From Virgibacillus sp. NKC19-16 (GTDB lineage: Bacteria > Bacillota > Bacilli > Bacillales > Amphibacillaceae), in NCBI RefSeq assembly GCF_021560035.1, contig NZ_CP074373.1, forward strand, positions 2,290,001 through 2,354,000: a DNA stretch of 64,000 bases. The letters run 5' to 3'. The position numbers and the translations under genes were made by a program. This document shows, piece after piece, positions 43,035-52,708 of the stretch. Below the pieces are notes generated by a model, which was not told the origin of the DNA, did no database searches, and saw only the letters and a list, made by a program, of their open reading frames with translations. The first letter of the stretch is position 1. Each line of letters begins with the position of its first letter.

Positions 43035-44423
43035 TTATTCTCCTAGAACAGAAAGCATTGGTTTAAATTTAATCATTGTTTCTTCATATTCTGCCTCCAG
43101 ATTGGAATCTTTGACAATTCCTCCCCCGGCAAATAATGAGGCTTCATCTCCTTGTATAAGCCCGGAACGGATCGCAACAGCAAATTCACCGTTTTGATTA
43201 CTATCCAACCAGCCAATAGGCGCGCCGTACCAGCCCCGGTCCAGTAACTCATGGTCTCTGATAAATGCCAATGATTCCTTGCGCGGTGTACCCCCAAGTG
43301 CAGGTGTAGGATGAAGTTGTTTAATAATATCAAAAATGCTATACCCGTTTTTCAGACGAGCTGTTACCGGTGTATACAAATGTTGTAAATTATTTAGTGG
43401 GTAAATAACCGGCGCTTCCGGTATATCAACTTTCGTGCAATAATGAGTCATTGCTTGTTTAATCATTCTTACAACAAAGTCATGTTCCTGACGATTTTTT
43501 TCATCATGAAGCAATTCCTGGCTTATTTTTACATCTTCCTCTTTTGTTTTCCCTCTTGGTGCAGTACCAGCCAGACATGTCGATAAAAGGTGATCCCCTT
43601 CAAGTTTCACTAATCGCTCTGGGGTTGCGCCAACGAAGCAATCAGCCCCTTTTTCAAAGGCAAAAATATAACTGTTGGCTTGTTTATCCATTAATTTTTC
43701 TAAAATGGTGGCAATATCTGCTTGCTTTTCGAATTTTAAGCGCATCTCCCTTGCAAGGACGATTTTATCGGCTTTATTTGCTCGAATTTCTTCTCTTGCC
43801 TGCCGGACAGTTTCTTTCCATTTGTCTGGTTCAATCTCTATTTTTTCTTTTAGATTTAAATGGTTAGAAGGATTTGCCGTATATCTAAAGAGTTCAGACT
43901 CCATTTGATTTACTTGCGTTGCAAGCTGAGCTGGATGGTCCTCTCTAGTTACTTTCACATTGATTGTAAAATAATAGGCATTATTATGTTTCGTTAACAT
44001 AAATTCCGGCACGGTAAATTGGCTGGGATTGAATTTTTTCCATAGATCGGTTTGTTCTTTTTGCGGATCAAATGCCATTCCTCCCAGTGCCGTAATCCCG
44101 GTACCTGCTTGCTTATATGGATTATGAATGATTGCTTTAGCTAATATATTATTCCATAACGCTTCCGTTTCTTCAAAGCGAGAGTCAGCGCCTGTAGTAA
44201 TTTCATGTGCATTGCCAATACCAACAACATAAAAATCATCTTCGGTACTTGTCCAGAAAATACGGTTTTTATGAAGCTGCTTAGCCTCTTCAAAAAAACG
44301 AAGCGGATTCGTTTCTGTTATTTTTTTTGTCACACTGACGAGTTGAAAATCCTCATTTGATTGCAATTCTTCAATTGCTTTATTTAGTAAATCTTCTATT
44401 GGTTGTTCCTTTGTTTCAATCAT
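43035..44423 (-). CDS. menF: Isochorismate synthase MenF
   Basis: 462 residues. Chorismate-enzyme motifs: FVGATPERLVKLEG near residue 282, STCLAGTAPRGKT near 301 and LHPTPALGGTPRKESLAFI near 387. It makes isochorismate from chorismate as the first committed step of menaquinone synthesis. The start at 44423 has CGGAGG 6 bases upstream; the longer frame to 44495 lacks one and runs into the divergent menA promoter region. First gene of menFDHB(E). Confidence 0.95.
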   Translation of the reverse strand: MIETKEQPIEDLLNKAIEELQSNEDFQLVSVTKKITETNPLRFFEEAKQLHKNRIFWTSTEDDFYVVGIGNAHEITTGADSRFEETEALWNNILAKAIIHNPYKQAGTGITALGGMAFDPQKEQTDLWKKFNPSQFTVPEFMLTKHNNAYYFTINVKVTREDHPAQLATQVNQMESELFRYTANPSNHLNLKEKIEIEPDKWKETVRQAREEIRANKADKIVLAREMRLKFEKQADIATILEKLMDKQANSYIFAFEKGADCFVGATPERLVKLEGDHLLSTCLAGTAPRGKTKEEDVKISQELLHDEKNRQEHDFVVRMIKQAMTHYCTKVDIPEAPVIYPLNNLQHLYTPVTARLKNGYSIFDIIKQLHPTPALGGTPRKESLAFIRDHELLDRGWYGAPIGWLDSNQNGEFAVAIRSGLIQGDEASLFAGGGIVKDSNLEAEYEETMIKFKPMLSVLGE

Positions 44424-44589
44424 CTGATAAACCTCCGTTAAACTTACGATGGCGAACTTTATCTCTATTTTATTCTCTTTTTGTCTGTTTCTCAAGGAAA
44501 GGGACTATTTTTCTACATTTCGACAATTGACACGCTTTAACAATTTCCTTATATTAATGATATTGATATATTTCAGGGGGAAACATCCA

Positions 44590-45525
44590 ATGCAATCAAC
44601 AGATAAAGTAAATGTAAAGCAAGCTTTGAATGAAAAAGATGGATTTCAAGTTTGGTGGCGCCTCATGCGGCCACATACATTAACAGCTTCATTTGTCCCG
44701 GTTTTTGTCGGTTCCATGCTTGCTTTTACAGAGGGTTCTATAAATATATTCGTATTTCTTGCGATGTTGGTGGCATCCATGCTTATCCAAGCCGCCACAA
44801 ATATGTTTAATGAATATTATGACTTTGTTCGCGGCCTGGATACGAAAGACTCTGTCGGTATCGGGGGGACAATTGTACGGGACGGCATCAAACCGAAAAA
44901 GATATTAAATTTAGCATTCGTGTTCTTTGGTATTGCGGGTGTACTTGGCATTTATATATGCATCGCATCCAGCTGGTGGGTAGCAGTCATTGGTTTAGTA
45001 TGTATGATAATCGGTTATTTATATACAGGAGGACCTTATCCAATCGCATACACACCGTTTGGTGAACTTTTTTCCGGATTTCTAATGGGAACCGTCATTA
45101 TAGGCATTAGTTATTTCATCCAAACACAATCAGTAACTGCAAATGTTATCTGGGTATCCATCCCTGTAGCTATCTTCATTGGATGTATTATGTTATCAAA
45201 TAACATCCGTGACCTGGATGGTGACAAAGAAAACGGCCGTAAAACAATCGCCATTTTACTTGGTAGGAAAAATGCGGTTAATTTCCTGGCAGCATTATTT
45301 ATCACGTCTTATGCTCTAACAGCAATTTACATTATAACAGGAATACTGCCATTATGGTCGCTTATCACATTTATCAGTATTATAAAAGCAATAGACGTAA
45401 TTAAAAAATTCCGCGGCAAAACACAGCCACTCGAAATGATGCCTGCGATGGCCGCCACAGGAAAAACAAATACATTCTATGGATTTTTACTTGGTCTATC
45501 CTTATTAATTAGTGCGGTTATTTAA
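44590..45525 (+). CDS. menA: 1,4-dihydroxy-2-naphthoate octaprenyltransferase MenA
   Basis: 311 residues, about eight membrane segments. UbiA-superfamily Asp motif NEYYDFVRGLDTKDS near residue 79 (first DxxxD) and the second DLDGDKENGRKT near residue 214. It prenylates DHNA to demethylmenaquinone in the membrane. RBS CAGGGGG precedes the ATG at 44590; a frame from 44449 is rejected because it lies in the promoter region. Divergent from menF; next to a thioesterase that may act just before it. Confidence 0.96.
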   Translation: MQSTDKVNVKQALNEKDGFQVWWRLMRPHTLTASFVPVFVGSMLAFTEGSINIFVFLAMLVASMLIQAATNMFNEYYDFVRGLDTKDSVGIGGTIVRDGIKPKKILNLAFVFFGIAGVLGIYICIASSWWVAVIGLVCMIIGYLYTGGPYPIAYTPFGELFSGFLMGTVIIGISYFIQTQSVTANVIWVSIPVAIFIGCIMLSNNIRDLDGDKENGRKTIAILLGRKNAVNFLAALFITSYALTAIYIITGILPLWSLITFISIIKAIDVIKKFRGKTQPLEMMPAMAATGKTNTFYGFLLGLSLLISAVI

Positions 45526-45542
45526 CAGAGGAGACATTTTTA

Positions 45543-45929
45543 ATGACATTAGAAAACACGCTAATAGAAGCACTCGGAATTGAAGTAGTATCCCTGGATA
45601 AAAATTTGGTTGTCCTGAGTATGCCTGTTGATAAGCGAACACATCAACCAGCGGGGTTTTTGCATGGTGGTGCAAGTGCAGCCCTCGCAGAGACCGCTGC
45701 CAGCATCGGTGCAAATGCACATGTCGACACGCAAGAATCAAGTATATTCGGCATCGAAATTAACGCAAATCATATAAAAAGCAAACGGGACGGTGTCGTA
45801 ACAGCGAAGGCTACCCCGCTTCATACAGGTAAAACAACAATGGTATGGGATATAAAAATAATAGATGAACTTGGGTATCTTATATCAGTATCAAGATGTA
45901 CGATAGGAGTCGTTCCAAGACGGAAATAA
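45543..45929 (+). CDS. Hotdog-fold thioesterase, likely DHNA-CoA hydrolase (YuxO/PaaI family)
   Basis: 128 residues, PaaI-type hotdog domain. Catalytic region HQPAGFLHGGASAALAETA near residues 36-54, with the GxLHGG turn and active Glu/Asp helix. Located 17 bases after menA, it is a good candidate for DHNA-CoA thioesterase, the step between MenB and MenA; Bacillus YuxO has been proposed for this. Substrate here is an inference from context. Confidence 0.85.
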   Translation: MTLENTLIEALGIEVVSLDKNLVVLSMPVDKRTHQPAGFLHGGASAALAETAASIGANAHVDTQESSIFGIEINANHIKSKRDGVVTAKATPLHTGKTTMVWDIKIIDELGYLISVSRCTIGVVPRRK

Positions 45930-45944
45930 AGAAAGGTGATTCGT

Positions 45945-46307
45945 ATGTCCAAACACAAGGAACTGACAGATGAAAAAATAAAGTATTTCAAAAAACGCCT
46001 ACAAGGACTGAAAGAAGAAAATGAAGAGAAGCTTGAATCAAATAAAGGTACTAACCCGAACGATGAGACACAAGAGCTGGCAGACTATGATAATCATCCG
46101 GGAGATATAGGTACAGAACAATTTGAACAACAGCGTGACGTGGGACTCAACCTCGTTCGAGAAGATCGCCTGCAGGACATCAATGATGCACTGGAACGCA
46201 TTGAAAACGGCACGTACGGCTTAAGTGAAAAATCAGGAAAACCAATACCACTGGAACGCTTGGAAGCACAGCCAGAAGCACGGAACCTAGTCGAGGAAGA
46301 AAAATAA
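45945..46307 (+). CDS. yteA: YteA-like DksA/TraR-family protein lacking zinc cysteines
   Basis: 120 residues. An N-terminal coiled coil (KYFKKRLQGLKEENEEKLES) is followed by the family core DALERIENGTYGLSEKSGKP and IPLERLEAQPEARN. In DksA/TraR proteins a CxxC zinc finger sits at TYG-C-xx-CG; here it reads SEKSG and the whole protein has no Cys. Yet the fold signature is clear, so it is probably a zinc-independent variant. The ATG at 45945 is chosen because AAAGGTGAT overlaps a potential GTG at 45936. Terminator follows. Confidence 0.85.
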   Translation: MSKHKELTDEKIKYFKKRLQGLKEENEEKLESNKGTNPNDETQELADYDNHPGDIGTEQFEQQRDVGLNLVREDRLQDINDALERIENGTYGLSEKSGKPIPLERLEAQPEARNLVEEEK

Positions 46308-46313
46308 TGTGGA

Positions 46314-46346
46314 GTCCGCCCCTTTTGAAAGGGGGCGGGCTTTGTT
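46314..46346 (+). terminator. Terminator of the menA operon
   Basis: TCCGCCCCTTTTGAAAGGGGGCGG and TTTG: GC-rich stem, after yteA. Confidence 0.8.
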
Positions 46347-46477
46347 TATGGTGAGATTACTAACTCGTGATCTTGATTACCGAAATCCTAGAAAAGCTGC
46401 CAGAATGATCGTCAACCTAGAGTGAACCCTGGCAACCAAAATCTGAGAAAGAAGTATAAACGGTCGTTATAAGGGTT

Positions 46478-46600
46478 CATGACGACGTTGAACACATTTT
46501 ATTCGGGTTAACGGGGGTCATCAACGGCTTATGGCGACGTTGAAGGCATTTCATTCGGTTTAACGGTAGCCATGAACGGCTCATGACCGGTCCATGACGA
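46478..46600. repeat. 52-bp imperfect tandem repeat (about 2.3 units)
   Basis: Units start at about 46478 and 46530, then a partial at 46582. Matched blocks recur at a spacing of exactly 52: ACGTTGAA (484, 536), ATTCGG then TTTAACGG or GTTAACGG (501, 553), CATCAACGGCT / CATGAACGGCT (519, 571). The rest of the 46347-46625 gap holds no gene I can support. A 24-26-base segment (TCATGACGAC / GGTCCATGACGACC) recurs at the end. Confidence 0.75.
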
Positions 46601-46625
46601 CCGAAAATATATATACGGATGAATC

Positions 46626-46667
46626 ACTACAAAAAAATAAAGCCAACCCTCAACGGATTAGCTTTAC
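46626..46667 (-). terminator. ribU terminator
   Basis: Minus strand AAAGCTAATCC, loop, GGGTTGGCTTT with G-U pairs, then ATTTTTTT. Confidence 0.78.
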
Positions 46668-46677
46668 CCTATTTATC

Positions 46678-47262
46678 CTATACCAACTTCGCTTGCTGTT
46701 GTTCTATCCAACTTCGCATTTTCACAAATAAGGGAACAAAAAGCAACCCTATAACAACGCCTTTTATAATATTAAATGGCAGAACACCTGCAATGACGGA
46801 TATCCATTTTACCTGTTCTGTCATCTCCCAGCCCATGAACCATGCATATGCCGGTAAAACGAAAAAGTAATTTAATACGCTCATCCCAACAGCCATAACA
46901 ATTGTCCCGGTTACCAATCCCGAAACGACACTTTTTACACCTTTGAATTTGTGATAAAGCATGGAGACAGGTACAACAAACATAAGACCTGCTAAGAAAT
47001 TTGCAGCAACCCCTATCGGATCACCAGCTCCGGAAACAAGTAAGTAAAGAACATTCTTAATAGCTACGACAATAACACCAGCCACTGGTGAAAATATGAA
47101 TCCCGCAATTAATGCTGGTACATCACTAAAATCAATTTTTAAATAAGCAGGTAAAAATGGTAAAGGGAAATTCAAGAAAAACAGTACGAGTGAAATGGTC
47201 CCCAGTAATGCTAGAATAATAAGTTTTAAAAGCTTTGATGACTGCTCACCTTTCGTTTGCAT
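46678..47262 (-). CDS. ribU: Riboflavin ECF transporter S component RibU
   Basis: 194 residues, five or six membrane segments. The S-component pattern with FLPAYLKIDFSDVPALIAGF near residue 36 and VIVVAIKNVLYLLVSGAGDP near 65 is that of RibU. It binds riboflavin and works with a shared ECF module. Regulated by the FMN riboswitch upstream, which supports the specificity. Start at 47262 has AAGGAGG 8 bases upstream; an adjacent ATG at 47265 is also possible. Confidence 0.93.
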   Translation of the reverse strand: MQTKGEQSSKLLKLIILALLGTISLVLFFLNFPLPFLPAYLKIDFSDVPALIAGFIFSPVAGVIVVAIKNVLYLLVSGAGDPIGVAANFLAGLMFVVPVSMLYHKFKGVKSVVSGLVTGTIVMAVGMSVLNYFFVLPAYAWFMGWEMTEQVKWISVIAGVLPFNIIKGVVIGLLFVPLFVKMRSWIEQQQAKLV

Positions 47263-47343
47263 CATCTTCTCCTCCTTCATCTTAAATCGATTCCTATCTC
47301 GTTCGATGAAGGATAAGCCTTTCTCCTATAAAAAAATACACAT

Positions 47344-47575
47344 AAAAACCCTAAAGCCTAATGGGGCTTTAGGGTGGTAGATTATTCATAGAAAAATTAA
47401 AGCGCATCATGCACTATAATTTGGCTCGACATCTTCTCCCATCCAGACTGTACTGTCGGTCCCGGAGTTTCACCAGGTCAACCACGCCGCAAAATGCGTT
47501 GTGGGTCACGGACTTAGAGCTCATATAAGCTCCTCACCGTCGGTCGGGAATTTCACCCTGCCCCGAAGATATGGA
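47344..47575 (-). promoter_or_regulatory. FMN riboswitch (RFN element) of ribU
   Basis: Minus strand: aptamer 47570-47431, opening ATCTTCGGGGCAGGGTGAAA, then CCGACGGTGAGGAGC, CACGACCTGGTGAAACTCCG and GGACCGACAGTACAGTCTGG, and closing with GATGGGAGAAGAT pairing to the start. Downstream a hairpin CCCTAAAGCC / GGCTTTAGGG plus TTTTT (47344-47376) forms the expression platform. FMN should promote termination. Confidence 0.96.
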
Positions 47576-47649
47576 ATCGATTATTTTATTGTTAATTGTA
47601 TTATACACGATTTCACCTCATTTGCAAATAAATTATCTCAGGTTAAAAA

Positions 47650-47684
47650 GAAAAGGTGCAGAAGCTCATCACTTCTACACCTTC
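47650..47684 (-). terminator. Terminator of the bacillopeptidase gene
   Basis: Minus strand AGGTGTAGAAG, loop, CTTCTGCACCT (one G-U), then TTTTCTTTTT. Confidence 0.8.
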
Positions 47685-47704
47685 AATTTTGCATAATCTA
47701 ATCT

Positions 47705-50700
47705 TCACTCAGCATTAATAAATAATTTACCTTCCGCCTGCTGACGCGTTTCGTTACCAAAGTCATCCACGATTTTCACTTCAATAACAGCGCCTTCAGC
47801 CTCGATATTTGTTCCTGTCCACCATCCTTCGTAATGGCCTTCTGACGTTTCCATCATCGGAAGCTCTGTTGCATTGGCAACACTGCTTCGCTCATTTGTT
47901 AGTGGCATATGGATAAAGAATGTAGCTCTTTGCCCTGGCTCACTATCAAATTCGATATTCACACTTTCACCTGCATTGATATATACATCTTCCGTTGGTG
48001 TTAGGTTATCGATTTCAGGTGCCGTGAAGTCCACGTCAATGGTAACAGATTCTGTTTGACTATTTCCTGCTAAATCCGTTGCAACAACTTCGATTTCGTT
48101 TTCTCCGTTGTCCAGCAAAATTCGCTTGGAATAGCTTCCATCCGAAACATCTGCTGCTTGACCGTTCACTTCCACATAATCAAGGTTGGCATCTGAAACA
48201 GTTCCTTCCACAGTCACTGTTTCCCGATTTGATTTTTCCCCGTCTTCCGGATTATCAATCGTTAATTCAGGTGATTCGGTATCCAGCATGACTGTAACAG
48301 GATCAGATTCCCCTACGGAAGCTCCATCAAGTAAGGATACTGCTGTAAGTTCATTTTCACCTTCTATTAAGTCTGCTGGTATTGCAAATTCACCATTATC
48401 TCCAACTTCCTCTGTTCCAGCTTCTTCTCCGTTATTTAACAATTGAACGGTAGTTGTAGGAGAAGCGGTACCCTCTACAGTTAGCTCTGTTTCATTTGTG
48501 ATAAGGTCCTCTGCCGGTGAAGTAATAACAGGTTCCTCCGCCTCATAACTGACACGAGCACGGATCATATAGTTTCCTTCAATAGCAGGAGACTGTGACC
48601 ATGCTCCACCAACTAATTGATAGCTGCGCTCGGCATTTGGACTACTTTCATCAGTTGCTAGCCCAGGAGCTCCTGTATTAGGCTGTGTTTGGATATACAC
48701 CATATAGAAATCTCCATCCACCGTAATGCTGTGCTCGGACAAGTCAACGACTGTCCATTCATTCACATCACGTATAGCTTCAGCTTCTATTGGACCGGCA
48801 ATTTTCTCACCGGGTTGTCCATTTGCACCTGATGCATCCCATACTTCTACTGCAAATTCGGTGCCACCAGGGACAGGGAATTCCGCGTCCCAGAACTTAA
48901 ATACACCATCTGTTACGACAGCGGATTCTTCACCCTCCGGCAGGGACATTTTCACTGCCCAGCCATTACCTGTATCATAGAAAGCACGTGCATTTTCAGC
49001 GGTTCCGTCATCATATCCTATTTCTCCACCAGGTACAGTGTAGAATGGCTCAAGTGCAACATCTGCTTCTGCGTCCTCTTCCAGGTTAACTTCAACCTCT
49101 GTTGCATGATAACCGCCTGCTAAAACACGTAATGTGTACGTACCTTCATATGCAGATAGAACGTAATTCCCGTCTGCATCCGTTTCTACAGGTTCAATGT
49201 TTGCATCTTCTACAACAAGAACCGTAGCACCTTCTATCGGTTCACCTGTTGCCACATCCGTAACTGTTCCACTTACGGAATACTGATCGATTTCTTCTAA
49301 TGTGAAATTCGCCTCAGTCGTTTCCTCATCCTCAATTGTTACGGCTTGTTCATCCGAATGGAATCCATAAGATTCAGCTTTTACTGTGAATTCCCCTGCA
49401 GCATGAAGTAAGGAATAGGTTCCATCTGCTGGATCTGTATTTACGGATCGACCGGTTTCAAGCACACTCACTTGAGCGCCTATAGGTAAAACAGCCGGAT
49501 TAACTGCTTCTTCCTCAGCCGGTGGATTTTCCTTAGGCAATACTGGTGCAATACTCGCCGGATTCACGTTCTCTTTCAAGGCCGCTTTACCATCATTTTC
49601 TTTTTCTACCCCAAGTTCATTATTCGTCATTTTTAGCGCATTCATGGCCGGATGACCGTTCAGTAATCCGATGGAATTGCCGTTACCAGGAGCGACCCCT
49701 AATGATACAGTATCACTTTCTGGCTCCTCAGATAGCGCTACATCATCAATATACCAACCATCTCTAGTGACACTAAGGTCAGAGGTGAAATTGAAACCAA
49801 TATAAATTCGCTCGCCACTATAATCGGATAAGTCTACTTCTGCACTTTCCCAACCATCTGTTAAACCTTGCATTCTAGTAAGCTGTGTCCATTCCTCTTG
49901 ATCCGTTGATATAAAAACATGGCCAAAATCATACGCATTGCCTGATTCATAGGCTTCTAAATCATGCCATTGTTCAAACTGCAAGTATGAATCCCCTTCC
50001 GGCAGATCAATTGGCGGCATCACAAGTGTTGCATTTGCGTTACTATCATATTGACCATCCAGATTGGTTGCATACAGATTTTCGCCGGATGCAGCTTCCT
50101 CAGGTCCGGATGTTGGCGCGCCCCATTCCCAACTATTGTTTTCGCCGAATGAAGTCCAACCGGCCGGGCTAGATTCAAAGTCCTCGAAATATCCTGTTGT
50201 AATACCTTGCTCTACTGTTACAACGTACTCATCACTGGTTACTTCATTATTTCCGAAGTCATTCACTTTCCAGTAATAGGTCAGAGAATCCCCATCGATA
50301 CCCTCGCCAGGAATGGTTGCAGCATATTCTCCATCTGTAAAATCACCAGAAGTTCGGGATGCTTCTACAGTTTGCCAGTCCCCACTATTGTCCTGATAGT
50401 TTAATTCAACGGAAGCGACACTAATGTTATCACTAGCCTGAATGGTTAAATCTAAATCCATGCCAGCATATGTTTCTGCAGGGGCTTCGTGTTCAAAAGC
50501 AGGTGCTTCTGTATCGTCACCTTCTTTTGTAACTTGTCCTTCCAATGTTCCAAGACCATCTACTAGAGATGCTACTGCATCATGTGCATTAACTAATCCA
50601 TATCCGTATCCATTATTTGGAGACTCCGGATATTCTTCATCCGTTAACGTCGTAGCAGTGGATGTTAAAATTTCTTCCATTTCATCAATGGTTAAACTCG

Positions 50701-52096
50701 CATCCACATCTTTTAACAGTGCTGCTACCCCCGCAACAGCAGGACCAGCCATTGACGTTCCATTCCAGCCGCCTTCATACCCGCCTCCGGGTACAGTGGA
50801 ACGAATATTTACGCCGGGAGCAGAAATATCAGGTTTCACCTCATCATACGGGGAAGGTCCGCGCAGGGAAAAATCTGCAAGCGCATCTTCAATGTCAGTT
50901 GCTCCAGTAGCAAATGATTCAGGGTAATTTGCCGGAACAGCTACGGACTCCGGACCGCCTGGGTTGGTAAGTGTTGTATTTCCAGCTGAAAATTCCGGGA
51001 AAATATCCGCTGCTCTCCAGTTCTGGACAACGTCACGATACCATTCATCAAGACCAGGTCCACCGCCCCATGAGTTGTTAACAACATCTGGCGCCATATC
51101 CACATTCGTATTTCCTTCAGAATCCGTTGGTGCTAAAATCCATTCTGCTGCTGCTAATAAATCTGCATCAGTTGCCGTTCCATCCACTCCAAATGCTTTA
51201 ACAGCAATCCACTGAGCACCGGGAGCTACACCGACTTGATTGGATCCGTCTGGTTCACTTCCTACCATCGTTCCTGTTACGTGCGTACCATGTCCATTTT
51301 GATCATAAGGCTCAGTCTCACCGTCAGCAGGATCATACCAGTTGAAATCATGATCGACTTCATCCGTCTGCGCGTCATAGCCACGATATTTTTCTTTCAA
51401 AGCTGGATGATCCCACTGGGCACCTGTATCGATACTTGCTACAACCGTACCTGAACCATCAGCGCCCATATCCCAAGCTTGTGGTGCGCCTACACGTTCT
51501 ACATTCCACTCCACATTTTCGATGGAAGATTCAGGTGTTTCCGCATCCTCTGTAACTGTTGTGAACAATTCACGTGTTTCGTTAGGTAAAATCTTTTCAA
51601 CTTCTGCAAATGCGGCAACTTTTTCTGCCACTTCTTTTGTAGCAGTTACCGCCATACCATTTACAATATAATAAGAATTAATATTTTCAGCATTCCCATT
51701 CTCAACCTCTTGTTCCAGATACTGTTTTACATTTTCCTGTGAAGTCAGAGAAGTTGATTTTAATGCAGACACAACAGCTGATCGCTGTATATGCTCTTGG
51801 TTTTGCGCTGATAGATTCGCTTGATCGGCATTAGCTCTCGCATCTTCAGCTATTTGTGCTGTATCCGTTTTTTCGTTAAATTTAATTAAAAATGTTGTTT
51901 TGTCGTTCTCGCTAAACTCCTCTTGTAGGCGATCAGTCACTTTTGCTTGCGTTACCTTCTGGGAGTCGACTGCAGATTGGTGTAATTTACTATTTGCTTC
52001 TGCATGCGAAATTCCTGGTGCAATTAAAGAAAAAGTCATTAGAAACGATGCAGCAATACTAAATGCTCTAACCTGACGTTTTTTCTTATGTTTCAA
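47705..52096 (-). CDS. bpr: Bacillopeptidase F-like S8 serine protease, multidomain, secreted
   Basis: 1463 residues. Signal peptide (residues 1-33, cleaved after SHA), I9-like propeptide to about 180, then a subtilase domain: Asp223 (SIDTGAQWDHP), His269 (NGHGTHVTG), oxyanion Asn373 (SAGNTT) and Ser448 (GTSMAGPAV). Downstream: an MAM/immune-inhibitor-like beta domain (ENLYATNLDGQYDSNANATL region), two carboxypeptidase-regulatory-like repeats (GTVTDVATGEPIEGATV), and several Ig/bacterial invasion-like repeats. The mature protein is very acidic. TTG start at 52096 with GGGGAGG upstream. Family knowledge: Bpr degrades extracellular protein and is processed. Confidence 0.94.
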   Translation of the reverse strand: MKHKKKRQVRAFSIAASFLMTFSLIAPGISHAEANSKLHQSAVDSQKVTQAKVTDRLQEEFSENDKTTFLIKFNEKTDTAQIAEDARANADQANLSAQNQEHIQRSAVVSALKSTSLTSQENVKQYLEQEVENGNAENINSYYIVNGMAVTATKEVAEKVAAFAEVEKILPNETRELFTTVTEDAETPESSIENVEWNVERVGAPQAWDMGADGSGTVVASIDTGAQWDHPALKEKYRGYDAQTDEVDHDFNWYDPADGETEPYDQNGHGTHVTGTMVGSEPDGSNQVGVAPGAQWIAVKAFGVDGTATDADLLAAAEWILAPTDSEGNTNVDMAPDVVNNSWGGGPGLDEWYRDVVQNWRAADIFPEFSAGNTTLTNPGGPESVAVPANYPESFATGATDIEDALADFSLRGPSPYDEVKPDISAPGVNIRSTVPGGGYEGGWNGTSMAGPAVAGVAALLKDVDASLTIDEMEEILTSTATTLTDEEYPESPNNGYGYGLVNAHDAVASLVDGLGTLEGQVTKEGDDTEAPAFEHEAPAETYAGMDLDLTIQASDNISVASVELNYQDNSGDWQTVEASRTSGDFTDGEYAATIPGEGIDGDSLTYYWKVNDFGNNEVTSDEYVVTVEQGITTGYFEDFESSPAGWTSFGENNSWEWGAPTSGPEEAASGENLYATNLDGQYDSNANATLVMPPIDLPEGDSYLQFEQWHDLEAYESGNAYDFGHVFISTDQEEWTQLTRMQGLTDGWESAEVDLSDYSGERIYIGFNFTSDLSVTRDGWYIDDVALSEEPESDTVSLGVAPGNGNSIGLLNGHPAMNALKMTNNELGVEKENDGKAALKENVNPASIAPVLPKENPPAEEEAVNPAVLPIGAQVSVLETGRSVNTDPADGTYSLLHAAGEFTVKAESYGFHSDEQAVTIEDEETTEANFTLEEIDQYSVSGTVTDVATGEPIEGATVLVVEDANIEPVETDADGNYVLSAYEGTYTLRVLAGGYHATEVEVNLEEDAEADVALEPFYTVPGGEIGYDDGTAENARAFYDTGNGWAVKMSLPEGEESAVVTDGVFKFWDAEFPVPGGTEFAVEVWDASGANGQPGEKIAGPIEAEAIRDVNEWTVVDLSEHSITVDGDFYMVYIQTQPNTGAPGLATDESSPNAERSYQLVGGAWSQSPAIEGNYMIRARVSYEAEEPVITSPAEDLITNETELTVEGTASPTTTVQLLNNGEEAGTEEVGDNGEFAIPADLIEGENELTAVSLLDGASVGESDPVTVMLDTESPELTIDNPEDGEKSNRETVTVEGTVSDANLDYVEVNGQAADVSDGSYSKRILLDNGENEIEVVATDLAGNSQTESVTIDVDFTAPEIDNLTPTEDVYINAGESVNIEFDSEPGQRATFFIHMPLTNERSSVANATELPMMETSEGHYEGWWTGTNIEAEGAVIEVKIVDDFGNETRQQAEGKLFINAE

Positions 52097-52708
52097 AATC
52101 TATTCCTCCCCTCAATTTAAAAACAGTCTCCTAAACACGCTGAAAATAACTACACTATATAAAACTCCCCGCCCCCTTTGTAAAAAAATATAGTGTTGCT
52201 TGACAGCTGTTTGTGGTGATGTTTGTAGAATCTGAGTTGTTGGTGTAAGTATAATAGATTTCAAGGTTAAACGGTGTCGAAATATGTCGATCCAAAATAG
52301 AACTTTCAAAATTGATAGATTAGTATTATTATTTCTGGATTTACTTCATAGGTTATTGACTCAGGTTCATAGCATTTACTTTTTCAATACAGCGCCAACG
52401 ATTGATACAAAAGCATTTTAGAGAGGTAATCTATTAACACGGGTTTTCTGCTTTACAAAAAGATGGATAAATAGACCTGCTACATCACAACTATTACAAA
52501 CAATTTTTCATAGAAATGGAAATATAGGTGCGTATGATCTATGTAAAATTACAATTTAAGGTTCATTTGTCATGTATTTCGAAATATTTTAATATTATAA
52601 CCATTATTAAGTCCTACTTCCTGTAATATTGACATTTCTCCGTAAAATAGAAAAAAGCCCCATGCCTGGTTAAAGAATCCAGGCATAAGGCTCACTTTCA
52701 GTAACAAA
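52097..52708. other. Gene-free stretch upstream of bpr
   Basis: 612 bases. The bpr promoter is likely here on the minus strand: TCGACA, 18-base spacer, TATTAT, at about 52230-52285. A terminator for the M42 gene lies at 52651-52692. The rest, about 52290-52650, is AT-rich with no convincing gene or RNA structure. Confidence 0.6.
52651..52692 (-). terminator. Terminator of the second M42 aminopeptidase gene
   Basis: Minus strand GCCTTATGCCTGG, loop, CCAGGCATGGGGC, then TTTTTTC. Confidence 0.87.

Noticed and set aside
49546-50927. Plus-strand open frames opposite bpr
   Set aside because: They mirror the codon periodicity of the long protease gene and have no support of their own.
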